24,604 nt of DNA from an uncultured Clostridia bacterium (lineage in GTDB: Bacteria > Bacillota > Clostridia > Christensenellales > UBA1242): positions 1 to 24,604 of the forward strand of contig CANQCE010000005.1 in assembly GCA_947589655.1 (NCBI GenBank). The letters run 5' to 3'. Positions 7,229 to 13,590 of this stretch are shown here, piece by piece. A model generated the notes under the pieces. It made no database searches. It saw nothing but the letters and a program-made list of their open reading frames with translations, and had not been told where the DNA came from. The stretch's first letter is position 1. Every line of letters starts with the position of its first letter. A program made the translations under genes and the position numbers.

Positions 7229-7277
7229 TTTGACCATTTTAATTTTCCGAGCCGCACAAATAATTGGTTGAAATTTC
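7229..7277 (-). pseudogene. Relic of an XRE gene 3' end / yigZ start junction
   Basis: About 43 bp here match 6488-6530, where the XRE gene ends and the YigZ-like gene starts, with six differences, all transitions. Read on the - strand it encodes STNYLCGSEN-stop followed by ATG GTC AA, against STDYLCGLED-stop and the same start. Only this end remains; it lies directly after the tyrS stop codon. It looks like the remnant of a second XRE/yigZ junction from a duplication or insertion event. Confidence 0.55.
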
Positions 7278-8513
7278 CTATTTCACTACAACTTTCACAA
7301 ACGCCTTTTTGCCTTTTTTCAAAAGCGCATCGCTAGCTTCCGCAGCGGAAATTGTGAGTGCAAAATCGGAAACTTTTTCGCCCTTAAAGGTTATTGCCCC
7401 GCCTTGGATGAGCCTGCGTGCCTCGCTTTTGGACGGTGCAAGTTTTGTGGCAACCAAAAGGTCGCAAATGCCCATTGGGAAAGCGGATTTCTCAACCTCC
7501 ACAGTTGGGGCATCATCGCCGCCGTTGGCAAACAGGCTCTGTGCCATTTCAACCGCTTTTTGTGCCTCGTCCTCTCCGTGCACAAGTTTGGTTATCTCAA
7601 ATGCCATGCGCTTTTTGGCAGCAATAATGTCACCATTCACAAGTGCGGAGATTTCATCAAGCGGAATTCTTGTAAAGAGTTTTAAAAGTGTTTCAACATC
7701 TTTATCTGGGATGTTGTAAAAATATTGATAAAAGTCGTAAACGCTGGTTTTTTCGCGTGCCACCCACAGTGCGCCCTTGGCTGTTTTGCCCATTTTTTGC
7801 CCTTCCGAATTGGTGAGAAGCGGGCAGGTTAGGCACTCTAAATTGTGCACTTTGCCGTCAGCAAACGCCATTTTTCGAGCAAGTTCCGTGCCGGCGGTCA
7901 TGTTTCCCCATTGGTCAGAGCCACCCACTTGCAAATTGCAGCCGTATTTTTGGTTCAAATAAACAAAATCATATGCCTGCATCAGCATATAGCCCATTTC
8001 CAAAAAGGTTAGGCCTCCCTCTTTCAAACGCCTGGAATAAGCCTCGTTTGCCAGCATTTTGTTCACGTTGAAATATGTGCCAACATCTCGCATGAACGAA
8101 ATGTAGTCATATCCCTTAAACCACTCGGAATTGTTAAGCACCAGCGCAGGATTTTCACCGGTGGTATTCACAAAACGCTTGATTATGCCTGTCACTTCGT
8201 CCACATTGTGCTGAACCTGCTCGGAAGAAAGCATATTCCTCATGTCCGTGCGCCCACTTGGGTCGCCAACCATGGCGGTAGCCCCACCCACAAGCACAAT
8301 CACGTGGTGGCCGGCGTCTTGAAAATATTTCAGCATCATCAGCGAGAAAAAATGCCCAATATGCAAACTGTCGGCTGTTGGGTCAATGCCCACATAAACG
8401 GTTGTCGGCTTGCCGTTCACAATGTTTTTCACCGCCTCCTCGTTGGTCATCTGATAAACATATCCTCTCTCCTTCAGCGTTTCAAACAAATGATTTCTGT
8501 CAACTGTATTCAT
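7278..8513 (-). CDS. tyrS: Tyrosyl-tRNA synthetase
   Basis: A class I aminoacyl-tRNA synthetase that charges tRNA-Tyr in the cytoplasm. The 411-residue length is normal. The HIGH motif is at 51-54 and the KMSKS-like motif KMGKT at about 240-244. Tyrosine-binding elements typical of bacterial TyrRS are visible (YDFVYLNQKYGCNLQVGGSDQWGN). The C-terminal S4 RNA-binding domain (about 345-411) includes SKSEARRLIQGGAI. ATG 8513 is preceded by AGGAG. Expression is controlled by a T-box leader upstream. Confidence 0.97.
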   Translation of the reverse strand: MNTVDRNHLFETLKERGYVYQMTNEEAVKNIVNGKPTTVYVGIDPTADSLHIGHFFSLMMLKYFQDAGHHVIVLVGGATAMVGDPSGRTDMRNMLSSEQVQHNVDEVTGIIKRFVNTTGENPALVLNNSEWFKGYDYISFMRDVGTYFNVNKMLANEAYSRRLKEGGLTFLEMGYMLMQAYDFVYLNQKYGCNLQVGGSDQWGNMTAGTELARKMAFADGKVHNLECLTCPLLTNSEGQKMGKTAKGALWVAREKTSVYDFYQYFYNIPDKDVETLLKLFTRIPLDEISALVNGDIIAAKKRMAFEITKLVHGEDEAQKAVEMAQSLFANGGDDAPTVEVEKSAFPMGICDLLVATKLAPSKSEARRLIQGGAITFKGEKVSDFALTISAAEASDALLKKGKKAFVKVVVK

Positions 8514-8519
8514 CTTTTT

Positions 8520-8783
8520 TCTCCTTTTACAAAAAACGCACGCTCATCCAAATTTTTAGGACGATGCGTGCGCTCGTGATACCACCTAAATTCAACCAAT
8601 CTGGGCAGACCCATATTGATTCTCATTCATGCCATTCGCAGGCAAATTGCGCAAAACTTGAAATGAGTGTAATTCGTGCTTTTTTAGCCTAAGATTTTTC
8701 ACCAACCAATCTCTCTCTGCAAGCGCCCTAAAAAAAGCCTACTGCTTCTCACTCCGCCATTTTGATTGAACAAAAACATTTTA
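8520..8783 (-). promoter_or_regulatory. Tyrosine T-box riboswitch leader of tyrS
   Basis: On the - strand the leader carries a T-box sequence of type TAGGTGGTATCACG (about 8573-8586), which pairs with the acceptor end of uncharged tRNA. A terminator follows: CGCACGC and GCGTGCG arms (about 8536-8573) and a T-run ending before the ribosome binding site. A Stem I region lies upstream, with AGTAGGC and AGAGAGAT elements. A UAC triplet at 8669-8671 in a GAATTACACTC context is a plausible Tyr specifier codon; its exact pairing was not computed. Uncharged tRNA-Tyr would favour the antiterminator and tyrS transcription. Confidence 0.85.
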
Positions 8784-8806
8784 TCATTGCCAAAATATTT
8801 TGTCAA
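8778..8806 (-). promoter_or_regulatory. Sigma-A promoter of the tyrS leader
   Basis: On the - strand, TTGACA (8806-8801), a 17-nt spacer and TAAAAT (8783-8778), directly before the T-box leader. Confidence 0.85.
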
Positions 8807-8825
8807 GCATTATTTTGATTAAATT

Positions 8826-9848
8826 TTAGATACTTTGGGCCACTTTTGTCAAATTTAGATTGAACGCTGGACGAACAACAAGTTTTGTGTTTATTTCTGG
8901 TGAAGGCACAAATGGCATCATGCCGTCACCCTTATCTCCAATATGAATAGCATACAAAAGTTCAATATCTTGTTCGCTGCAAAGTATGTAATAAGCATAA
9001 AATCCATCACCTATCCATTCCTCATCGCTAACCCAAGTGTAAGCCCCATATGTTCCTAAAAATTCCTGTCTTGTATTTTTTCTTTGTGCTCTGGAGGTTC
9101 CCCATGTTCCGCCATCCCATGTTAAACCATCATAGCTAACTCCAAGGGCTTGATAACGAGAAGGTATCCATAAGAAGTTGTTGCCTGCTTTTTCAATAAA
9201 TTGTGACAACCCACCAATTGAGAACAAAGCAAAAGGAGAGTGTGTAGAATCCATATTTATAACATCGCTCAAAGTAAAATCCATGTCGCGATTTACAGAG
9301 AATAAGCGGCCATCGACTGATGAAAGAAAACCTTGAGAATTAGCCTCTCCTGACAACTTCTCTTGTGGCTCTCCAGTTAGCCATAAGGTGAGCACAACAT
9401 CTCCGCTTTCGGTTGTTTGCAGATAAGTTGCCGTCCATTTAAATCCGCCTAGGGTGACAGTTATATCTTCTCCAGCGGTTTTGCTAACATCAAAGGCGCG
9501 CATATCCGCCGCAGTGATATTTGTCGCAGCCAACTCATTTATTTTTGCCATGTTGGTCATGGAAGAATTCGCATCTCCACTTATCTCTCGCAACAATGTG
9601 TTTAAAGCATCTTGATTAAAGGTTTGCGTATCCTCATTGTAAAGTTCGCCATAATCGTCCATTAATTTTTGTGGCTCATAGAAAATAGAAAAACTGCTAC
9701 CCACGCCAGCCGTGAGAGCAGCCAAAATTATTGATGTCATGCTGCAAGTTATTGTGAAAAGAAACAGAACTGCCAGTCCTGCAAATTTAAGCCTGTTTTT
9801 TAATTTTCGCGAAGCGCGAATCCCCCCCCCCGCAATTTTTCTTTTCAT
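8826..9848 (-). CDS. Surface protein 2, phase-ON (G10 tract in codons 6-9)
   Basis: 340 residues from ATG 9848, which has GGAGG 5 nt upstream; a GTG at 9860 lies before that site and is rejected. The N-terminus is basic (MKRKIAGGGIRASRKLKNRLK). A hydrophobic segment follows (about 24-46, FAGLAVLFLFTITCSMTSIILAAL), then GSSFSIFYEPQ, related to the SGFSISYTAKN of proteins 1 and 3. The C-terminal half is Trp/Tyr/Gly-rich (GVSYDGLTWDGGTWG, AYTWVSDEEW) and ends in VVRPAFNLNL. That ending is typical of DUF6273-like domains in gut Clostridia surface proteins; this assignment is from memory. Ten G (- strand) cover the end of codon 6 to codon 9. Loss or gain of one G leads to a stop within about 12 codons, so this copy is ON. 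Confidence 0.83.
   Translation of the reverse strand: MKRKIAGGGIRASRKLKNRLKFAGLAVLFLFTITCSMTSIILAALTAGVGSSFSIFYEPQKLMDDYGELYNEDTQTFNQDALNTLLREISGDANSSMTNMAKINELAATNITAADMRAFDVSKTAGEDITVTLGGFKWTATYLQTTESGDVVLTLWLTGEPQEKLSGEANSQGFLSSVDGRLFSVNRDMDFTLSDVINMDSTHSPFALFSIGGLSQFIEKAGNNFLWIPSRYQALGVSYDGLTWDGGTWGTSRAQRKNTRQEFLGTYGAYTWVSDEEWIGDGFYAYYILCSEQDIELLYAIHIGDKGDGMMPFVPSPEINTKLVVRPAFNLNLTKVAQSI
9822..9831 (-). repeat. Poly-G (G10) tract at the start of surface protein 2
   Basis: Ten C on the + strand (G10 in the mRNA) give Ala-Gly-Gly-Gly near the N-terminus. Both +1 and -1 frames meet TAA shortly afterwards. Its position just after the start codon makes length changes fully inactivating. Confidence 0.85.
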
Positions 9849-9864
9849 AAAAACCTCCACATTT

Positions 9865-10120
9865 TTCCTGGGGTGGCACCAAAAGTTTTTAACGCGGACT
9901 CGTCACAAACTGTGCTTTGGCTCATTTTTGCCCAAAGGTCAAAAAATATCGCTTTAACGCTTGTTTGTTCCTCTCCCCAAAAGTGTCAAGCACTTTCGGG
10001 GCCCCATAGCCTAACCGCTAAACTTTCGGTTCCCTCTCCCACCTACCCCTCCAATGAGGGTGATTTTCAATTTTCCAGAGCGAACGCAGTTCTTTCCTTG
10101 AAAAATTGAAAATTGTTTTT
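9865..10120 (-). repeat. Mosaic intergenic repeat, copy C (leader of surface protein 2)
   Basis: Most of the 436-nt gap between surface protein 2 and the Fe-S scaffold gene. Modules in - strand order are an A/T hairpin with arms 10100-10113 and 10063-10075 and a 24-nt loop containing GAACTGCGTTCG, then the CGAAAGTTTAGCGGTTAG block (about 10010-10034). A CCCC/GGGG hairpin with GTGCTTGACAC centre (9975-10001) and an AACAAACAAGCG block follow, and the end TGGTGCCACCCCAG stands about 20 nt before the start codon. It is collinear with copy D over nearly its whole length. It lies between the candidate promoter and the ribosome binding site, so it should be in the mRNA leader. Confidence 0.8.
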
Positions 10121-10175
10121 AGAGTTCGTAAGCCCTTCTTCGCCAGTTTTTTGTTTTCCGCCTCTATATATTTTT

Positions 10176-10205
10176 ATTTTAAACAAAAATTTGATTATAA
10201 GTCAA
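10176..10205 (-). promoter_or_regulatory. Candidate promoter of surface protein 2
   Basis: On the - strand, TTGACT (10205-10200), an 18-nt spacer and TAAAAT (10181-10176). A transcript from here would have a leader of about 320 nt containing repeat C. Confidence 0.55.
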
Positions 10206-10232
10206 ATAAAATTGCATATTTATTGTTTTTAT

Positions 10233-10261
10233 TTGCAGATTTTTATTCGTTTTGATATAAT
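10233..10261 (+). promoter_or_regulatory. Promoter of the Fe-S scaffold / GGGtGRT operon
   Basis: TTGCAG (10233-10238), a 17-nt spacer and TATAAT (10256-10261), with an extended -10 TGA directly in front. The start codon is 23 nt downstream, with AAGGAG between. Confidence 0.75.
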
Positions 10262-10284
10262 CAATTCGTTTAAAAGGAGAAATT

Positions 10285-10962
10285 ATGGAAGAATTCAACT
10301 GTGTTAAAAACATGCGTGGCTATGGTCCTTCCCCAATCCCTCAAGAGGGCGGCTGGACGCAGAGCAAAGAAATCACGCAAATTTCTGGTTTTTCGCACGG
10401 CTGCGGAATGTGCGCGCCTCAGCAAGGCACTTGCAAACTTACGCTGAACGTGAAAAACGGAATTATCAAAGAGGCTCTGGTGGAGACAATCGGCTGCTCG
10501 GGCATGACACATTCTGCCGCCATGGCTGGCGAAATTTTGATTGGAAAAACTCTTTTGGAGGCACTGAACACCGATTTGGTTTGTGATGCCATTAACGATG
10601 CAATGAAAAACATCTTTTTGCAACTTGTATATGGCAGAAGTCAATCGGCTTTCTCACTTGGCGGCCTGCCTGTTGGAACAAGTTTGGAAGATTTGGGCAA
10701 ATACAAAACCAGCCAGGTTGGAACAATCATTTCCACCGAAAATGGCGGCGTGAAATACCTGAATTTGGCGGAGGGATACATCACCAAGATGGCCCTTGAC
10801 AAAAAAGGTGAAACTATCGGCTACGAATATGTAAATTTGGGGCTGCTTCTTAAAAATTTGCAAGATGAGCATTTAAGCAAGCAAGAGGCTATTGCAGCAT
10901 CCACAAAAAGATATGGAAGGTTTGACGAAGCAGAAAAAATTGTCAACCCAAGAGGAGAGTAA
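10285..10962 (+). CDS. Iron-sulfur cluster assembly scaffold-like protein
   Basis: The 225-residue product resembles NifU/IscU-type scaffold proteins found in anaerobic Firmicutes next to the GGGtGRT protein. Cysteines that could hold a cluster lie at 6, 40, 43, 50, 71 and 100 (HGCGMCAPQQGTC, ETIGCSGM). The SGMTHSAAMAGEILIGKTLLEAL segment matches the scaffold fold. ATG 10285 is preceded by AAGGAG. It is followed after 2 nt by the GGGtGRT gene, so both are made from one message and may act together. The general family is fairly sure; the client proteins are not known. Confidence 0.8.
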   Translation: MEEFNCVKNMRGYGPSPIPQEGGWTQSKEITQISGFSHGCGMCAPQQGTCKLTLNVKNGIIKEALVETIGCSGMTHSAAMAGEILIGKTLLEALNTDLVCDAINDAMKNIFLQLVYGRSQSAFSLGGLPVGTSLEDLGKYKTSQVGTIISTENGGVKYLNLAEGYITKMALDKKGETIGYEYVNLGLLLKNLQDEHLSKQEAIAASTKRYGRFDEAEKIVNPRGE

Positions 10963-10964
10963 GC

Positions 10965-11951
10965 ATGGAAGAATTGAAAAAATTTGAATATTTGCCACAA
11001 AAACTGAAAGAATATGGCTTTAAAACTTTGGAAGATGCAAAAAAACTCTGCCTTCAAAACGGAATAGATGTGGAAAAAACCGTGCGAGAAATTCAACCTA
11101 TCTGCTTTGATAGTGCCGTTGATGCTTACACCCTTGGCACAGCAATTGCACTGAAAAGCAGTTGTGCAAATGCCAGCGAATATGCCGAAAAGATTGGTGA
11201 AGGTTTGCAGGCATTCTGCGTGAAAGGCTCGGTTGCAGACGAAAGACAGATTGGCCTTGGGCATGGTCGCCTTGCAGGCAGGCTTCTTGACGAAAACACC
11301 AAATGTTTCTGCTTTTTGGCCGGTCACGAAAGTTTTGCTGCCGCTGAAGGTGCAATGGGCATAGCCAAAACTGCAAACAAAATTCGCAAGACCCCACTCA
11401 AAATCATTTTGAACGGACTTGGAAAAGATGCGGCATATATCATTGCCCGCGTTAATGGCTTCACTTTTGTGAACACTCAGTTTGACCACAAAGAACAAAA
11501 ACTGAACATTTTGGAAGAAATTCCTTTCTCCACTGGCGAGCGCGGAAAAGTGAAGATTTATGGTGCTTACGATGTTAGCGAAGGCGTGGCTATCATGCAG
11601 CACGAGGGCGTGGATGTTTCCATTACAGGCAATTCCACCAATCCAACCCGCTTTCAGCATCCTGTTGCCGGCACTTACAAAAAGTGGTGCAACGAAAACG
11701 GCAAAAAGTATTTTTCAGTTGCCTCTGGCGGCGGAACTGGCAGAACTTTGCACCCAGACAATATGCGTTGCGGCCCTGCAAGTTACGGCATGACCGACAC
11801 TATGGGAAGGATGCACTGCGATGCACAATTTGCAGGTTCATCTTCTGTGCCTGCCCACGTTGCGATGATGGGCTTTATTGGCATGGGTAACAACCCAATG
11901 GTTGGCGCAACGGTTTCACTCGCTGTTGCGGTTGCAATGGCGAAAAAGTAA
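10965..11951 (+). CDS. GGGtGRT protein
   Basis: The 328-residue product carries the family signature SGGGTGRTLHPDN (about 254-266), followed by MRCGPASYGMTDTMGRMHCDAQFAGSSSVPAHV. The name comes from the motif; the biochemical role is not established to my knowledge. Cys residues (C47, C67, C85, C114, C116) and its constant pairing with the scaffold gene suggest Fe-S or redox-related work, which is inference. ATG 10965 has AGAGGAGAG just upstream, within the end of the preceding gene. The C-terminus is Gly/Ala/Met-rich and soluble-looking; no signal peptide or membrane helix is evident. Confidence 0.88.
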   Translation: MEELKKFEYLPQKLKEYGFKTLEDAKKLCLQNGIDVEKTVREIQPICFDSAVDAYTLGTAIALKSSCANASEYAEKIGEGLQAFCVKGSVADERQIGLGHGRLAGRLLDENTKCFCFLAGHESFAAAEGAMGIAKTANKIRKTPLKIILNGLGKDAAYIIARVNGFTFVNTQFDHKEQKLNILEEIPFSTGERGKVKIYGAYDVSEGVAIMQHEGVDVSITGNSTNPTRFQHPVAGTYKKWCNENGKKYFSVASGGGTGRTLHPDNMRCGPASYGMTDTMGRMHCDAQFAGSSSVPAHVAMMGFIGMGNNPMVGATVSLAVAVAMAKK

Positions 11952-12063
11952 AGGCCAGAAAGCCCATATGACCGAAACGAAGTGAATGCCTAAATGTATA
12001 ATTCCCCCATTTTTGCACACCCTAAAATAGGAAAGTGGGCATACTTTCTTAAAGGAGGAAAAA

Positions 12064-12282
12064 ATGCAAAAAGAAAACCAACAAAAATTTCGTTCAGGAG
12101 ATGTTGTGCCAATGAGTTGCCGCTATAAAGCGTATGACAAAAATGGCGAAAGCCGTGACGAAGACACAACTTATCTGGAAAAAGGCAATAGATTTCCACC
12201 AACCCAGCACGAAGGTGCCTATTGGAAAATGGATATGGAAAAAAACGCTTCCAGAACTGACAAAATGGGTAAAAATAAATAG
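12064..12282 (+). CDS. Small YjzC-like protein
   Basis: 72 residues, with an excellent AAGGAGG site. The core FRSGDVVPMSCRYKAYDKNGE...TTYLEKGNRFPPTQHEGAYWK has the layout of YjzC-like small proteins: a F-x-x-G-x-x-x-P start, then a L-x-K-G-x-x-F-P-P turn and an aromatic end. Function is unknown. It lies 112 nt after the GGGtGRT gene, and a TATAAT at 11997-12002 could be a -10 box of its own, without a good -35. A strong terminator follows at once. Charged and hydrophilic, so probably cytoplasmic. Confidence 0.7.
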   Translation: MQKENQQKFRSGDVVPMSCRYKAYDKNGESRDEDTTYLEKGNRFPPTQHEGAYWKMDMEKNASRTDKMGKNK

Positions 12283-12284
12283 TT

Positions 12285-12318
12285 AAAAAAAGAGCGAACA
12301 TTCTCGCTCTTTTTTCTT
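12285..12318. terminator. Terminator after the small YjzC-like gene
   Basis: AAAAAAAGAGCGA, a 4-nt loop and TCGCTCTTTTTT form a strong hairpin with flanking A and T runs. It can also act for the convergent TtcA-family gene. Confidence 0.9.
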
Positions 12319-12346
12319 TTCATTTCTTACATCAAAATTTGTTTTA

Positions 12347-13201
12347 TTATTTCTTCTTCTCCTTTTCGGCGAACAATTTGCAAAAATCGTAGTCCTCGTC
12401 CTGATATTTCAGTCCAACAAGAGTGTCAAGTTGCACATTGTGGATGCTTTTGAAAATGTGTTCCTCCACCTCTGGAATTTTCTTTTTTAGGTTTTTTATT
12501 AAAAGCCGAGTTTGCACGCGTGCGGATTCTGAATTTTCGTCCTCCACAATATTGCAATTTTCAGTGAATCGGCAAGCGCAGTTGATAAATTTCAGTTCGT
12601 TATATTTTTGCCACGCCAAAATGTCGTCCAGATGCACACAATAAAGCGGACGTATCAGCGTCATGCCATCAAAATTTTTAGAGCGAAGTTTTGGCGGCAT
12701 CGCCTGAATTTGCGCACCATATAGCATGCCCATCAGCGTGGTTTCAATCACGTCCGAAAAATGATGGGCAAGAGCAATTTTGTTACAGCCGCGTTTCTGT
12801 GCCTCGCTATAAAGATATCCTCGTCTCATCCTTGCGCAAAGATAGCACGGATTTTTTTCAATTTTTGCCACCGTGTTAAAAATGTCGCTTTCAAAAAATT
12901 CAAGTGGAATTTCCAAAAGGCGTGCGTTGTCCTCAATCACTTTTCTGTTCTCTGGTGCATAACCAGGGTCCATGCAAAGATATATCACTTCAAAATTTGT
13001 GTCGCTGTAGCGTTTTAGCATTTGCATAAGTTTTGCCAAAAGCATGCTGTCCTTTCCGCCAGAAACGCAAACAGCAATGCGGTCGCCTTCTTCCACAAGG
13101 TTGTATCTTTTTAACGCCAAGATAAACCTTGTCCAAATGCTCTTGCGGAACCTTTTCATTAAACTGCGCTCAACGGTTTGTGCCTTAGTTAAATCTTTCA
13201 T
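12347..13201 (-). CDS. TtcA-family PP-loop tRNA-modification protein
   Basis: The 284-residue product is a PP-loop ATPase of the TtcA/TilS group; TtcA introduces 2-thiocytidine at tRNA position 32. SGGKDS (47-52) binds ATP. CYLCARMRRG (C119, C122) and C208/C210 match the cluster-binding cysteines of TtcA. Other conserved parts are MDPGY, GCNKIALAHHFSDVIET, and LIRPLYCVHLDDI. The family N-terminus (ERSLMKRFRKSIWTRF) supports ATG 13201. No ribosome binding site is visible, and a TATTAT box ends only 6 nt before the ATG, so translation could be leaderless; this is tentative. Distinguishing thiolation from another tRNA target needs genetics. Confidence 0.88.
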   Translation of the reverse strand: MKDLTKAQTVERSLMKRFRKSIWTRFILALKRYNLVEEGDRIAVCVSGGKDSMLLAKLMQMLKRYSDTNFEVIYLCMDPGYAPENRKVIEDNARLLEIPLEFFESDIFNTVAKIEKNPCYLCARMRRGYLYSEAQKRGCNKIALAHHFSDVIETTLMGMLYGAQIQAMPPKLRSKNFDGMTLIRPLYCVHLDDILAWQKYNELKFINCACRFTENCNIVEDENSESARVQTRLLIKNLKKKIPEVEEHIFKSIHNVQLDTLVGLKYQDEDYDFCKLFAEKEKKK

Positions 13202-13432
13202 ACGGATATAATAGCATTTTTTGCGATAAAAAATAAAGTTTTTTCAGAAAAAACCTATTTATTTTACTTTTTTTACGCTTTTTTGCTGAATTTTTATTGA
13301 ATTTTGCTTGTTTTTAAAAAAGTACATGGGTGTTAAAATAGGAATTTTAAATTTTTGTCACACTTCAATACAGAACAATATTTACCTATTAAGAAAAATC
13401 ATTATTTTTTTAAATCTGCACAAAATAAAAGC

Positions 13433-13540
13433 ATGAAAAAGAAAAAATCTAAATTCGTTGACAAAAACGACCCACTCGGCTCTTACACAGGCACTCCGCT
13501 TGATGGCGAGAAGCCAGTTCAAGATGCAGACGATTTGTAA
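13433..13540 (+). CDS. 35-residue conserved-looking acidic protein
   Basis: ATG 13433 to TAA 13540. The product is a Lys-rich start (MKKKKSKFVDKND) followed by PLGSYTGTP and an acidic end (DGEKPVQDADDL). I believe very similar short proteins (K-x-D-P-L-G-S-Y-T-G...P-V-Q-D-A-D-D-L) are widespread in Clostridia, but this is from memory and has no assigned function. The start codon lacks a good ribosome binding site. An extended -10 (TGTTAAAAT, 13331-13339) lies 94 nt upstream and a terminator follows. A longer frame from TTG 13355 is unlikely. It is convergent with the subtilase gene. Confidence 0.6.
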   Translation: MKKKKSKFVDKNDPLGSYTGTPLDGEKPVQDADDL

Positions 13541-13561
13541 AGGTTTTACACAGTCTTCGTT

Positions 13562-13590
13562 AAAAAAAAGACGGAACTTCCGCCTTTTAT
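13562..13590. terminator. Terminator between the 35-residue gene and the subtilase
   Basis: A hairpin AAAAG-x-CGGA / TCCG-x-CTTTT with an A-run before and T-rich sequence after. It overlaps the stop codon of the convergent subtilase gene and can act both ways. Confidence 0.65.

Noticed and set aside
7086..7277. Mobile element with its own transposase near the XRE switch
   Set aside because: No transposase or integrase ORF is present; only short repeat fragments and a gene relic can be supported.
9848..9860. GTG 9860 as start of surface protein 2
   Set aside because: The GGAGG site lies downstream of this GTG and is correctly placed for ATG 9848.
10821..11660. 279-codon - strand open frame opposite the Fe-S scaffold and GGGtGRT genes
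   Set aside because: It spans the junction of two recognised genes on the other strand and is Phe/Cys/Ala-rich, as expected for a shadow frame.
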